In this document: piece by piece, positions 40,229 to 49,170 of the stretch
Numbering within the stretch: the first letter of the stretch is position 1
How the letters are laid out: the number at the start of each line of letters is the position of its first letter
From: JAVDCA01 sp035293985
Lineage (GTDB): Bacteria > Pseudomonadota > Alphaproteobacteria > Rhizobiales > Xanthobacteraceae
Reading direction: 5' to 3'
DNA length: 64,000 bases
Assembly: GCA_035293985.1 (NCBI GenBank)
Contig: DATGLS010000040.1
Coordinates: forward strand, 124,001 to 188,000
Program-made: the position numbers and the translations under genes
Notes under the pieces: generated by a model
The model's database searches: none
Seen by the model: the letters and a program-made list of their open reading frames with translations, nothing else
What the model was told of the DNA's origin: nothing

Positions 40229-42754
40229 TCATTGCGTCGCCTCCTTCACCAGCTCCGCCTCCGCCTCGGCGAGCAGGGCGTCGGAGGCCTCGCCGTAGAT
40301 CTGCTCGCGGCCGATCTCCAGCATCACCGGGACGGCCAGCGGCGAGACGTGGTCGAGCGGCTGGTTGACGATGCGGCCGCGCACGCGGGCGAGCATGCCG
40401 CCGAGGCGGCGGATGTCGAGAAGGCCGGTCGCGGCGTCGGCGCGGGCGGCGCGCAGCAGCATGTGGTCGGGCTGGTGCTTGCGCAACACGTCGTAGACGA
40501 GATCGGTCGAGACCGTCATCTGGCGGCGGCTCTTCTCCTTGCCGGGAAAGCGCCGCTCGATCAGCCCGGCGATGATCGCGCAGGTGCGGAAGGTGCGCTT
40601 CATCAGCGCCGATTCGGCGAGCCAGGCCTCGAGGTCGTCGCCCAGCATGTCCTGGTCGAATAGCGCCGCGAGACTGAGCTCGCCATGCTCGAGCGCGAAC
40701 GCGACATCGCCCAGCCCCCACACCGCGAGCGCATATTCGTTGGCGACGAAGCCGAGCGGGCGCATCCTGGCGCGCTCGAGCCGCCGCGTCAGCAGCATGC
40801 CGAGCGTCTGGTGCGCGAGCCGCCCCTCGAAGGGATAGCAGACGAGATAGTTCTTGTCGGCGCGCGGAAAGGTCTCGACCAGGAGCTCGCCCGCATTCGG
40901 CACACGCGAGCGCCATTGCTGCAGGCCGAGCCATTCGCGCACCTGGTCGGGCAGCGTGGTCCACGCCGGCGGATCGGCGAGAAGCCGGCGCACGCGATCC
41001 GCGAGGTAGGTCGAGAGCGGAAACTTGCCGCCCTCGTAGGACGGGATCTGCGGATCGGCGTCGGCGGCGCGCGACACGTAGACCTCGTCGTTCACCAGCG
41101 CTTCGTACCGCAGCACCTCGCCGGCGAACACGAAGGTGTTGCCGGGGGTGAGCGTCTCGATGAAATATTCCTCGACCTCGCCCAGCACGCGGCCGCCGCG
41201 GGCAATAGGACCGGATTGCGCGCCCGGTTGCCCGGTGCCGCCCGCACGCGAGCGCACCAGCCGCACCTTGAGCATGTCGGCCTCCACGATGGTGCCGACG
41301 TTGAGCCGATACTGCTGCGCGACACGCGGATGGGTGATGCGATAGCGTCCGTCGATCCCGGCGCGGATCTTGGCGAAGCGCTCGTAGGCATGCAGCGCGT
41401 AGCCGCCGGTGGCGACGAAATCCACCACCGCGTCGAAATCGGCGCGCGTGAGATCCGCATAGGGCGCGGCGCTGCGCACCTCGGCATAGAGATCATCCGG
41501 CCGGAACGGCGCGCCGACCGCGCTGCCGAGCACGTGCTGGGCGAGCACGTCGAGCGCGCCGATGCGCAACGGTGGCGTGTCCTGCGCATTGGCCGCGATC
41601 GCATCGATGGCGGCGCGGCACTCGAGCACCTCGAATCGGTTCGCCGGCACCAGCACGGCCTCCGAAGGCTCGTCGAGGCGATGGTTGGCGCGGCCGATGC
41701 GCTGCGCCATGCGGCTTGCGCCCTTCGGCGCGCCGACATTGACGACGAGGTCGATGTCGCCCCAGTCGATGCCGAGATCGAGCGAGGAGGTGCACACCAC
41801 GGCGCCCAGGCGGCCGGCCGCCATCGCGTCCTCGACCTTGCGCCGCTGTGCCACGTCGAGCGAGCCGTGATGCAGCGCGATCGCGAGCCCGTCGTCGTTG
41901 ATGCGCCAAAGCTCCTGAAACACCATCTCGGCCTGCATGCGCGTGTTGACGAACACGAGCGTGGTCTTGTGCCGCCGGATCAGGTCGTAGATCTCGCCGA
42001 ACGAATGGCGCGCCGAGTGGCCCGACCATGGAACCCGTCCGGCCGACTCGAGCATGTGCACGATCGGCGGCGCGCCGCCGTCGGCGACGACGAGATCGGC
42101 GCGTGCTTGCCGGCCCTCCGGCTGCGGCACCAGATAGCGGCAGAGCGCGTCCGGGTCGGCGACCGTCGCCGAGAGCCCGACCGTCACGGCGCGCGGCGCG
42201 AGGCGCAGGAGGCGGGCGAGGCCGAGCGAGAGCAGGTCGCCGCGCTTCGAGGTCACCAGCGCATGCAGCTCGTCGAGCACGATGCGGCGCAGCTTGCCGA
42301 ACAGGAGCGGCGCGTCCGCCGAGGCGATCAGCAGCGCCACCTGCTCGGGGGTGGTGAGCATGATGTCGGGCGGATAGCGGCGCTGGCGCGTGCGTTTGGA
42401 AATCGGCGTGTCGCCGGTACGCGTCTCGACCCGCACGGGCAGACCCATCTCGGCCACCGGCCGCTCGAGGTTGCGCGCAACGTCGACCGCGAGCGCCTTG
42501 AGCGGCGAGATGTAGAGGGTGTGCAGGTCATGTGTGAAATTCGGCCGCGCATCGGCGAGCTCGACCAGCGAGGGCAGGAACCCGGCGAGCGTCTTGCCGG
42601 CCCCGGTCGGCGCGATCAGCAGCGTCGAGCGTCCCGCGCGCGCCTTGGCGAGCAGCTCCAGCTGATGCGCGCGCGGCGTCCAGCCGCGCTGCGCGAACCA
42701 GCGGGCAAAGACGTCGGGTAGCGCCGTATCGGCAATGGGTTCCGCGAGGGACAC
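40229..42754 (-). CDS. lhr: Ligase-associated DNA damage response DEXH box helicase (Lhr-core)
   Basis: An 841-residue superfamily 2 helicase of the Lhr-core type. Motif I APTGAGKTLAG lies near residue 48, with SPLKALA, motif II LDELHAL, motif III GLSATV, then motifs V and VI SSLDLGIDWG and QRIGRANHR. They are followed by the Lhr-specific winged-helix and C-terminal domains. Lhr-core translocates on single-stranded DNA and unwinds duplexes in repair. GTG 42754 is a reasonable start; the frame runs to a TTG at 42805 that lies inside a palindromic repeat and is unlikely. The neighbours PdeM, exonuclease and ligase are its known functional set. Confidence 0.92.
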   Translation of the reverse strand: MSLAEPIADTALPDVFARWFAQRGWTPRAHQLELLAKARAGRSTLLIAPTGAGKTLAGFLPSLVELADARPNFTHDLHTLYISPLKALAVDVARNLERPVAEMGLPVRVETRTGDTPISKRTRQRRYPPDIMLTTPEQVALLIASADAPLLFGKLRRIVLDELHALVTSKRGDLLSLGLARLLRLAPRAVTVGLSATVADPDALCRYLVPQPEGRQARADLVVADGGAPPIVHMLESAGRVPWSGHSARHSFGEIYDLIRRHKTTLVFVNTRMQAEMVFQELWRINDDGLAIALHHGSLDVAQRRKVEDAMAAGRLGAVVCTSSLDLGIDWGDIDLVVNVGAPKGASRMAQRIGRANHRLDEPSEAVLVPANRFEVLECRAAIDAIAANAQDTPPLRIGALDVLAQHVLGSAVGAPFRPDDLYAEVRSAAPYADLTRADFDAVVDFVATGGYALHAYERFAKIRAGIDGRYRITHPRVAQQYRLNVGTIVEADMLKVRLVRSRAGGTGQPGAQSGPIARGGRVLGEVEEYFIETLTPGNTFVFAGEVLRYEALVNDEVYVSRAADADPQIPSYEGGKFPLSTYLADRVRRLLADPPAWTTLPDQVREWLGLQQWRSRVPNAGELLVETFPRADKNYLVCYPFEGRLAHQTLGMLLTRRLERARMRPLGFVANEYALAVWGLGDVAFALEHGELSLAALFDQDMLGDDLEAWLAESALMKRTFRTCAIIAGLIERRFPGKEKSRRQMTVSTDLVYDVLRKHQPDHMLLRAARADAATGLLDIRRLGGMLARVRGRIVNQPLDHVSPLAVPVMLEIGREQIYGEASDALLAEAEAELVKEATQ

Positions 42755-42787
42755 GCGCGTAGAAGTAATCGCTGCTGCGACTTGGCG

Positions 42788-42869
42788 GTAGGGTGGGCAA
42801 AGCAAAGCAAAGCAAAGCGAAGCGTGCCCACGCGGTGGCGGTGCGCACGCTTCGCTTTGCGCACCCTAC
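42788..42869. repeat. Palindromic element with GTAGGGTG ends and GCAAA array, copy 2 (family D)
   Basis: GTAGGGTGGGCAAAG and CTTTGCGCACCCTAC arms border the element, and a GCAAA pentamer is repeated about four times in tandem (42797-42818). Its last bases include the stop codon of the methyltransferase gene (42866-42868). Confidence 0.75.
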
Positions 42870-43795
42870 AGCCGTGCCACCACGACCAACCCCGGGGCCT
42901 CGGCGCCCGCTTCCTGCCGGGCCCACGCCTCGCTCAGGCCCAGCATCTTCAAGCCCGCACCGGCGATCGCCGCCTGCACATGCGCGATGCCGTGCTGGTA
43001 ACGCAGCTTCGCGCCCAGGATCACGTCGTCGCCCACATGGGTCTCGACCGTGAAGGCGATGAGGCCGCCCGGCGCCAGCACGCCGGCGGCCGCCGCAATG
43101 ACCGACGGCAGCCACGCCAGATAGATGAACACGTCGGCTGCGACGATCAGCTCGTAGCGGCGGCGGTCGCGCGCCTCGCCGTGCATGAATTGCGCGAGAT
43201 CGCCAAGGACCAGCCGGTCGTAGATGTTCTTCGCCCGCGCGCGCTCGATCATGCGCGCCGACAGATCGACGCCGATGAGCTCGCGCACCATCGGGCGAAA
43301 AACCGCGCCCGCAAGGCCGGTGCCGCAGCCGAGGTCGAGCATCGCGGCAAACCGCCTCGCCCGTCCCTCCGCCGTGCAGGCGGCGGCGACCGCGTCGCGC
43401 AGGAGTTGCGGGCCACGGTAGCCGAGCCCTTCGTTCAGCGTCGTCTCGAAGCGCGGCGCGAACTGGTCGAACAGCGCGCGCACATAGGCGGCCGGCATGT
43501 CGCCGGGCGGGAGCGCGCCGAGGCGCACCAGGTGCAGGCCGGCGCCGAGCCGGTCCTCGGGATCTAGCGCGCACACCTGCTGGAAAGCCGCGATCGCATC
43601 ATCGTGCCGGCCGAGCTTCTCGCGTATCTGACCAAGGGTGAACCACGCCGAGACGAAGCGCGGGGCCGCCTCGATCGCCTGAACGAGCAGATCGGCGGCA
43701 CCCGCAAGGTCGCCGCGCGTGGACAGCTCCTGCGCGATGGCGCAGCGGCGGTCGGCGATGAGGTCGCCGGAGGATTGGGGGAGGGGCAGTGTCAT
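42866..43795 (-). CDS. TPR-containing SAM-dependent methyltransferase
   Basis: A 309-residue protein. Residues about 10-95 form two to three TPR-like helices (RGDLAGAADLLVQAIEAAP, LGRHDDAIAAFQQV). Residues from about 140 make a class I methyltransferase with the SAM loop MLDLGCGTGLAGA, followed by LIGVDLSARMIERA and VAADVFIYL. The target is unknown. It is the first gene of the leftward operon with lhr and pdeM and starts 23 bases from the divergent exonuclease gene, so it may belong to the repair system. The stop codon lies inside a palindromic repeat. Confidence 0.83.
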   Translation of the reverse strand: MTLPLPQSSGDLIADRRCAIAQELSTRGDLAGAADLLVQAIEAAPRFVSAWFTLGQIREKLGRHDDAIAAFQQVCALDPEDRLGAGLHLVRLGALPPGDMPAAYVRALFDQFAPRFETTLNEGLGYRGPQLLRDAVAAACTAEGRARRFAAMLDLGCGTGLAGAVFRPMVRELIGVDLSARMIERARAKNIYDRLVLGDLAQFMHGEARDRRRYELIVAADVFIYLAWLPSVIAAAAGVLAPGGLIAFTVETHVGDDVILGAKLRYQHGIAHVQAAIAGAGLKMLGLSEAWARQEAGAEAPGLVVVARL

Positions 43796-43818
43796 CGAGG
43801 TCTCGCAATGGCACTGCT

Positions 43819-44874
43819 ATGGCATATTTCAAGCAGATGCGTCCGCACGACCTTCTCGTTCCCACCGCCGCGGGACTGTGCTGTCCGCCGGCGGGCTTTC
43901 ATATCGATCCACTGCGCCCGGTCGAGAAGGCGCTGATCACGCACGGCCATTCGGACCATGCCCGCCCGGGCCACGGCGCCGTGCTGGCGACCCAGGAGAC
44001 GCTCGACCTGATGCGCCTGCGCTACGGCGACGATTTCGCCGGCACCACCCAGGCGGTGCGGTACGGCGAGCCGCTCGCCGTCGGCGGCGTCGCGGTGAGC
44101 TTTCACTCCGCCGGTCATGTGCTCGGATCGGCGCAGATCGCGGTTGCGCAAAACGGGCTGCGCATGGTCGCGTCGGGCGATTACAAGGACGTGGCCGACC
44201 CGACCTGTGCGCCGTTCGAGCTCGTGCCGTGCGACGTCTTCATCACCGAGGCGACCTTCGGCCTGCCGGTGTTTCGCCACGGCGATCCGCGCCACGAGGT
44301 CGACAAGCTGCTGCGCTCGGTCGCGCTCTTTCCCGAGCGCGCGCATCTCGTCGGCGCCTATTCGCTCGGCAAGGCGCAGCGGGTGATCGCGCTGATCCGG
44401 CAGGCCGGTTACGATCGGCCGATCTACCTGCACGGCGCACTCGATTCCATCACCAGGTACTACGCGGCGCGGATGGATTTGGGCGAGCTGCGTCCCGTGC
44501 GCGGCGCCGACAAATCGACCCTTGCCGGCGCTATCGCGCTCTGCCCGCCTTCGGCGCTGAAGGATCTTTGGGCCCGCCGTTTTCCCGAGCCGGTCACCGC
44601 GTTCGCATCGGGCTGGATGCGGGTGCGCGCCCGCGCCCGCCAGGGCGGCATCGAGCTGCCGTTGGTCATTTCCGACCATGCCGACTGGGACGGGCTTTGC
44701 GCCACCATCGCGGCGACCGGCGCCGGCGAGATCTGGGTGACCCACGGCGCCGAGGACGCGCTGGTGCATTGGTGCACGACGCGCGGGCTTGCGGCGCGGC
44801 CGCTGCGCATCGTCGGCTACGGCGACGAGGATGAGGGCGAGACCGCCGCGGCGGCAGCGGAGCCGGCACCATGA
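43819..44874 (+). CDS. Ligase-associated DNA damage response exonuclease (MBL/beta-CASP)
   Basis: A 351-residue metallo-beta-lactamase/beta-CASP nuclease. The metal motif THGHSDHARPGHG near residue 45, SAGHVLGSAQI, SGDYKDVADPT and the late SDHADWDGL are present. It is the exonuclease, related to eukaryotic SNM1/CPSF-73-like nucleases, that accompanies LPD ligase genes. The start is ATG 43819; ten in-frame residues upstream overlap the divergent gene and are rejected. It overlaps the ligase start by four bases (ATGA), so the two are translated together. Confidence 0.9.
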   Translation: MAYFKQMRPHDLLVPTAAGLCCPPAGFHIDPLRPVEKALITHGHSDHARPGHGAVLATQETLDLMRLRYGDDFAGTTQAVRYGEPLAVGGVAVSFHSAGHVLGSAQIAVAQNGLRMVASGDYKDVADPTCAPFELVPCDVFITEATFGLPVFRHGDPRHEVDKLLRSVALFPERAHLVGAYSLGKAQRVIALIRQAGYDRPIYLHGALDSITRYYAARMDLGELRPVRGADKSTLAGAIALCPPSALKDLWARRFPEPVTAFASGWMRVRARARQGGIELPLVISDHADWDGLCATIAATGAGEIWVTHGAEDALVHWCTTRGLAARPLRIVGYGDEDEGETAAAAAEPAP

Positions 44875-46556
44875 ACCGCTTCGCCGATTTGCTCGATCGC
44901 CTCGCCTACGAGCCCGGCCGTAACGCCAAGCTGCGGCTGATGACCGATTACTTCGCCCAGACGCCCGACCCCGACCGCGGCTGGGCGCTCGCCGCGCTCA
45001 CCGGCGCGCTCAGCTTCCGCCACGCCAAGCCCGGCGTGATCCGCGCGCTGATCACCGAGCGCGCCGATCCGGTGCTGTTCGGGATGTCATACGATTACGT
45101 GGGCGATCTGTCCGAGACGGTCGCGCTGATGTGGCCGGCCAAACAAAACGCCGTCGGCGCCCCTCGCCCGCGTGCGGGCGAGGGGAAAGAAAGCGCACCC
45201 TCTCTGACGTCCGTCGTGACCACGCTCGCCTCGCTCGGCAAGACCGAGCTGCCGCAGCAGATCGCGCGCTGGCTCGACGAGCTCGACGAGACCGGTCGCT
45301 GGGCGCTGCTCAAGCTCGTCACCGGCGCCTTGCGCATCGGCGTGTCGGCGCGGCTCGCCAAGACCGCGGTGGCGGCGCTCGGCGACAAGACCGCCGACGA
45401 GATCGAGCTCATCTGGCCGACGCTTGCGCCGCCTTACGTCGAGCTGTTCGCCTGGGTCGAAGGACGCGCTGACAAGCCGGCCGCGACCCATCCGACGCCG
45501 TTCCGGCCCGTCATGCTGTCGCACGCGATCGAGCCAGCGGATTTCGCCGCGCTCGCGCCGGCGGATTTTTCCGCGGAATGGAAATGGGACGGCATCCGCG
45601 TGCAGGCGGTGGCGGCGCCGCGCGGCGACGAGCGGTTCGAGACGCGGCTCTATTCGCGCACCGGCGAGGATATTTCGGCAGCCTTCCCCGATCTCGCCGA
45701 GGCTTTGCGCATCGATGCGGCGATCGACGGCGAGCTCCTGATCATGCGCGAGGGCCGCATCCAGTCGTTCAACGTCCTGCAGCAGCGGCTCAACCGCAAG
45801 GCCGTCACCGCGCAGCTCATGGCCGACTTCCCGGCGCACCTGCGCGCCTACGATCTCCTGGTCGAGGGCGAGGAGGATCTGCGCGAGCAGCCGTTCGCAA
45901 CCCGCCGCGCCCGCCTCGAGGCGCTGCTCACGCGGCTTGCGACCCCGTGCATCGATCTCTCGCCGCTCGTGCCCTTCGCGACCTGGGACGATCTCACCCG
46001 CGCCCGCGCCGATCCGGCCGCGGCCGGCGCCGGGCCCGATGCCGAGGCGGTCGAAGGCGTCATGCTCAAGCGCCGCGATGCGCCTTACGTGCCCGGCCGG
46101 CCGCGCGGCCTGTGGTGGAAATGGAAGCGCGATCCCTTCGTGGTCGATGCCGTGCTGATGTATGCCCAGCGCGGCCACGGCAAGCGCTCCTCGTTCTATT
46201 CCGACTACACCTTCGGCGTCTGGTCCGCCGCGCCGGACGCGGACGGCGCCGAGCTCGTGCCGGTCGGCAAGGCCTATTTCGGCTTCACCGATGCCGAGCT
46301 CGCCGAGATCGATCGCTTCGTGCGCCGCAACACCGTCAACCGCTTCGGTCCGGTGCGCGAGATCGTGCACGAGCGCGACCACGGGCTCGTGTTCGAGGTG
46401 GCTTTCGAGGGGCTCGCGCGCTCGACCCGGCACAAGTCCGGCCTCGCCATGCGGTTTCCCCGCATCAGCCGGCTGCGCTGGGACAAGCAGCCGGCCGACG
46501 CCGACTTGATCGAGACGCTGGAGCGGCTGCTGGCGGCAAGCGCAGCGCGGGAATGA
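44871..46556 (+). CDS. ATP-dependent DNA ligase (repair type)
   Basis: A 561-residue single-polypeptide ATP-dependent ligase, distinct from the NAD-dependent replicative LigA. The N-terminal DNA-binding domain precedes nucleotidyltransferase motif I EWKWDGIR (K238 is the adenylated lysine), motif III DGELL, motif IV VEGVMLKRRDAPYVPGR and motif V WWKWKRDP. The OB domain follows. Family members seal nicks in the LPD repair cluster. Odd feature: residues about 91-110 (QNAVGAPRPRAGEGKES) are encoded by a perfect palindrome and look like an inserted intergenic-type element. The gene overlaps the exonuclease by four bases. Confidence 0.93.
   Translation: MNRFADLLDRLAYEPGRNAKLRLMTDYFAQTPDPDRGWALAALTGALSFRHAKPGVIRALITERADPVLFGMSYDYVGDLSETVALMWPAKQNAVGAPRPRAGEGKESAPSLTSVVTTLASLGKTELPQQIARWLDELDETGRWALLKLVTGALRIGVSARLAKTAVAALGDKTADEIELIWPTLAPPYVELFAWVEGRADKPAATHPTPFRPVMLSHAIEPADFAALAPADFSAEWKWDGIRVQAVAAPRGDERFETRLYSRTGEDISAAFPDLAEALRIDAAIDGELLIMREGRIQSFNVLQQRLNRKAVTAQLMADFPAHLRAYDLLVEGEEDLREQPFATRRARLEALLTRLATPCIDLSPLVPFATWDDLTRARADPAAAGAGPDAEAVEGVMLKRRDAPYVPGRPRGLWWKWKRDPFVVDAVLMYAQRGHGKRSSFYSDYTFGVWSAAPDADGAELVPVGKAYFGFTDAELAEIDRFVRRNTVNRFGPVREIVHERDHGLVFEVAFEGLARSTRHKSGLAMRFPRISRLRWDKQPADADLIETLERLLAASAARE
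45160..45185. repeat. Perfect palindrome inside the DNA ligase gene
   Basis: CCCCTCGCCCGC and GCGGGCGAGGGG, 12 bp each with a 2-base loop, followed by GAAAGAAAG. This pattern is typical of intergenic palindromic repeats, but here it is read through in frame as APRPRAGEG. Confidence 0.8.
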
Positions 46557-46567
46557 ATGGGGACTGA

Positions 46568-46651
46568 CGAGTAGCGAATGGCGAATAGCGAATAGAGGGG
46601 TGGCGTGTGCTATTCACTACTCGCTACTCGCTACCCGCTACTCGCTGTTCC
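46568..46651. repeat. Heptamer-repeat palindrome, copy 3 (family B)
   Basis: GCGAATG/GCGAATA heptamers in direct repeat are followed by CTATTCAC, CTACTCGC, CTACCCGC heptamers in inverted sense. It lies 3' of the DNA ligase gene, before a co-directional small gene. Confidence 0.8.
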
Positions 46652-46707
46652 CTTCGGCGTCACTCGCATGTTTGTGCTAACATCCATCCGGACGTGGAGA
46701 TCGCCGC

Positions 46708-46980
46708 ATGGCCAACGATGTCGTGAACCGTTTTTTCGGCGGGCCGCCGCTGTCGGTTGCGCTGAAGATCATCCTGCTGTCGGTGGTGGTCGGCGTCATC
46801 CTGTCGGCGCTCGGTCTCGATCCGCGCGACATCTGGCAGAGCCTCGTCGACCTGGTGCGGCATGTCTGGAGCATGGGCTGGGACGCGGTGCTCTGGATGT
46901 GGCGCTATTTCCTGCTCGGCGCCGTGATCGTGGTGCCGATCTGGCTCGTGGTGCGGCTCTTGAAGGCCGGCCGCGCCTAG
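46708..46980 (+). CDS. Small membrane protein, DUF6460-like
   Basis: A 90-residue protein with two hydrophobic helices (about residues 18-36 and 66-83) separated by an amphipathic LGLDPRDIWQSLVDLVRHVWSMGWDAV segment, whose first 20 residues I recall from a Rhizobiales family of unknown function (DUF6460). A GGAG lies 10 bases before the ATG. It seems to stand alone between a heptamer-repeat hairpin and an MBL hydrolase gene. Confidence 0.7.
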   Translation: MANDVVNRFFGGPPLSVALKIILLSVVVGVILSALGLDPRDIWQSLVDLVRHVWSMGWDAVLWMWRYFLLGAVIVVPIWLVVRLLKAGRA

Positions 46981-47115
46981 AGCAAACTCCGTTCCTTACG
47001 GCATGGAGTTTCTCTGGATTCATTTGTCGGCATGTTCTCGGCGGCGGACCGGGCCCCGCCCTGATCTCTCGGGCGGCAAGCTTTCGCCGCAACCTGCACT
47101 GTACGGATCGCCATC

Positions 47116-47850
47116 ATGCATCTGCAATTCGTCGGCTGCGGCGACGCGTTCGGATCCGGCGGACGGCTCAATACCTGCTTCCACGTCGCCGGCGAGCAGG
47201 CGAACTTCCTCATCGACTGCGGCGCCTCGTCGCTGGTCGGTCTGGCGCAGCTCGGCATCGCTCGCGACGCGATCGACACCATCCTGATCACGCACTTCCA
47301 CGGCGACCATTTCGGCGGCGTCCCCTACTTCATCCTGGCGTCGCATTTCGCCAAGCGCCGGGCGCCGCTTACGCTCGCCGGACCGCCCGGGATCGAGAGC
47401 TGGTACCTGCGCGCGCTCGACGCCGCGTTCGAGCGCTTTTCCGAGATCAAGCTCGGCTTCGCCCTGCGCATGATCACTCTCCCGGAACGCGTCACGACCG
47501 ATGTCGGCGCGCTGCGGGTCACGCCCTTCCCGGTGGTGCACGGCAATTCCGGCGGGCCGTTCTACGGCTACCGCATCGCCGTCGGGGATCGAGTGATCGC
47601 GTTCAGCGGCGACACCGAATGGACCGACACCCTCGTCGACATCGCCCGCGACGCCGACCTCTTCATCACCGAGTGCTACGCCTACGACAAGCCGGTCCGC
47701 TACCATCTCAACTTCAAGACGCTGGCGCACAACCTGCCGCGGCTGACCGCAAAGCAGCTGATCCTGACGCACATGAGCGACGAGATGCTGGCGCAGATCG
47801 ACAAGGTGCCGCACACGACCGCGCGCGACGGGATGAAGGTGGAGCTATAG
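47116..47850 (+). CDS. MBL-fold hydrolase, RNase Z-like
   Basis: A 244-residue metallo-beta-lactamase protein with the canonical THFHGDHFGG metal motif near residue 59, VVHGNSGGPFYGYRI, FSGDTEWTDTL and the late LILTHMSD. The order and length resemble the ribonuclease Z/ElaC-like or phosphorylcholine-esterase-like branch, but the exosite arm of true RNase Z is missing, so tRNA processing is not claimed. Substrate unknown. It is transcribed alone and ends 58 bases from the convergent pyrD gene. Confidence 0.82.
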   Translation: MHLQFVGCGDAFGSGGRLNTCFHVAGEQANFLIDCGASSLVGLAQLGIARDAIDTILITHFHGDHFGGVPYFILASHFAKRRAPLTLAGPPGIESWYLRALDAAFERFSEIKLGFALRMITLPERVTTDVGALRVTPFPVVHGNSGGPFYGYRIAVGDRVIAFSGDTEWTDTLVDIARDADLFITECYAYDKPVRYHLNFKTLAHNLPRLTAKQLILTHMSDEMLAQIDKVPHTTARDGMKVEL

Positions 47851-47908
47851 TGGTGCGCGATCGGATGGGTTGCGCGCAGCGAAAGCCATCGCTTTGCTCC
47901 ATCCCGTC

Positions 47909-49003
47909 CTATGCCGGCCACGTCTGCGCCGTGATATCCGCCGCGTCGATCCCGACCATGTCCGCCAGCGTCTTCGCCTCGTGCCGCTCGAGCGCGCCGA
48001 GCAGCGCCTCCTTGACCTCGCCGACGAGGCCGAGCCCGCGAAACACGAGCGCCGAGTAGACCTGCAGCAGGTTCGCGCCCGCGCGCATCTTTGCGACTGC
48101 GGCGGCGCCCGAATCGATGCCGCCGACGCCGATCAGCGGGAACTGGCCCTCCACCCGCACGAACGTCTCGGCCAGCATGCGGGTCGCCAGCGTGAACAGC
48201 GGCTTGCCGGACAGGCCGCCGGGTTCCTGCGCGAACTTCGCGTCACGCAGCGTGCGGGGGCGGGCGACCGTGGTGTTGCTCACGATCATGCCGTCGACCG
48301 TGCGCCGGCGCGCCACCGCGACCACGTCGTCGAGCTCGGCGAGGGTGAGATCGGGCGCGATCTTGAGCAGCACCGGCGTGTCGCCGGCGCGCAGGGCGAC
48401 CCGGTCGCGCGCCGCCACCACGCGCGCCAAGAGATCGTCGAGCGCCGCCGCCTGCTGCAGGTCGCGCAGCCCGGGCGTGTTGGGCGACGAGATGTTGACC
48501 GTGAAGTAGCTGGCGACCGGCGCGAACGCTTCGATCAGCCGCACATAGTCGGCGCCGCGGTCCTCGGTCGTCTTGTTGGCGCCGACGTTGACGCCGACGA
48601 TGCCGCCGCGCGCTGCCCGCGCGGCGAGGCGCGCCAGCACGGCTTCCTCGCCCTCACTGTTGAAGCCGAAGCGGTTGATCACCCCCTGGTCGGCGCCGAG
48701 GCGAAACAGCCGCGGGCGCGGATTGCCCGGCTGCGGCCGCGGCGTCACGGTGCCGACCTCGGTGAAGCCGAAGCCGACCCGCAGCAGCGCGTCCGGCACC
48801 TCGCCATGCTTGTCGAACCCGGCCGCCAGCCCGAGCGGGTTGGGGAAGGTGAGCCCGAAGGCGCGCACCGCGAGCCGCGCATCGTCCGCCACCGCCTTGG
48901 GCAGCGGCGCGAGCTTGAGCGCCCGCAAGGCAAGCGCATGGGCGTCTTCCGGGTCCATGGCCCGCAGCAGCGGGCGGGCGAAACGCTCGAACAGGCCGAT
49001 CAC
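47909..49003 (-). CDS. pyrD: Dihydroorotate dehydrogenase (quinone), class 2
   Basis: A 364-residue class 2 (membrane-associated, quinone-linked) dihydroorotate dehydrogenase of pyrimidine synthesis. The N-terminal amphipathic helix (LFERFARPLLRAMDPEDAHALAL region) binds the membrane. FMN-barrel segments are AAGFDKHGEVPDALL, FGFTEVGTVTPRPQPGNP, the loop VNISSPNTPGLRDLQ with the catalytic Ser, KIAPDL, SNTT and GVGGIDSG. Length and start are typical. It is convergent with the MBL gene and divergent from an S24-like regulator. Confidence 0.96.
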   Translation of the reverse strand: MIGLFERFARPLLRAMDPEDAHALALRALKLAPLPKAVADDARLAVRAFGLTFPNPLGLAAGFDKHGEVPDALLRVGFGFTEVGTVTPRPQPGNPRPRLFRLGADQGVINRFGFNSEGEEAVLARLAARAARGGIVGVNVGANKTTEDRGADYVRLIEAFAPVASYFTVNISSPNTPGLRDLQQAAALDDLLARVVAARDRVALRAGDTPVLLKIAPDLTLAELDDVVAVARRRTVDGMIVSNTTVARPRTLRDAKFAQEPGGLSGKPLFTLATRMLAETFVRVEGQFPLIGVGGIDSGAAAVAKMRAGANLLQVYSALVFRGLGLVGEVKEALLGALERHEAKTLADMVGIDAADITAQTWPA

Positions 49004-49170
49004 GACGCATCCTTCGACAATTGAGCCTTCAAGCTAGCGCATGTCCCGGCGCGCTGGAAATCGGGTCAGCCTTTGGGATGCACCTATGCATGCGTCTATG
49101 CAGGCGCGCCGGAGCTCGGCCGAGAGCCCCCATCCCAGCGCGGGGTCGGTCGCTGGCTTGACCGTCGTCA

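Noticed and set aside
42755..42805. N-terminal extension of the Lhr helicase to a TTG at 42805
   Set aside because: The TTG lies in the GCAAA array of an intergenic palindrome and the added residues do not resemble the family.
47116..47850. True RNase Z (tRNA 3' processing)
   Set aside because: The metal motif fits the fold, but the protein lacks the long exosite arm expected of RNase Z; only a general MBL call is made.
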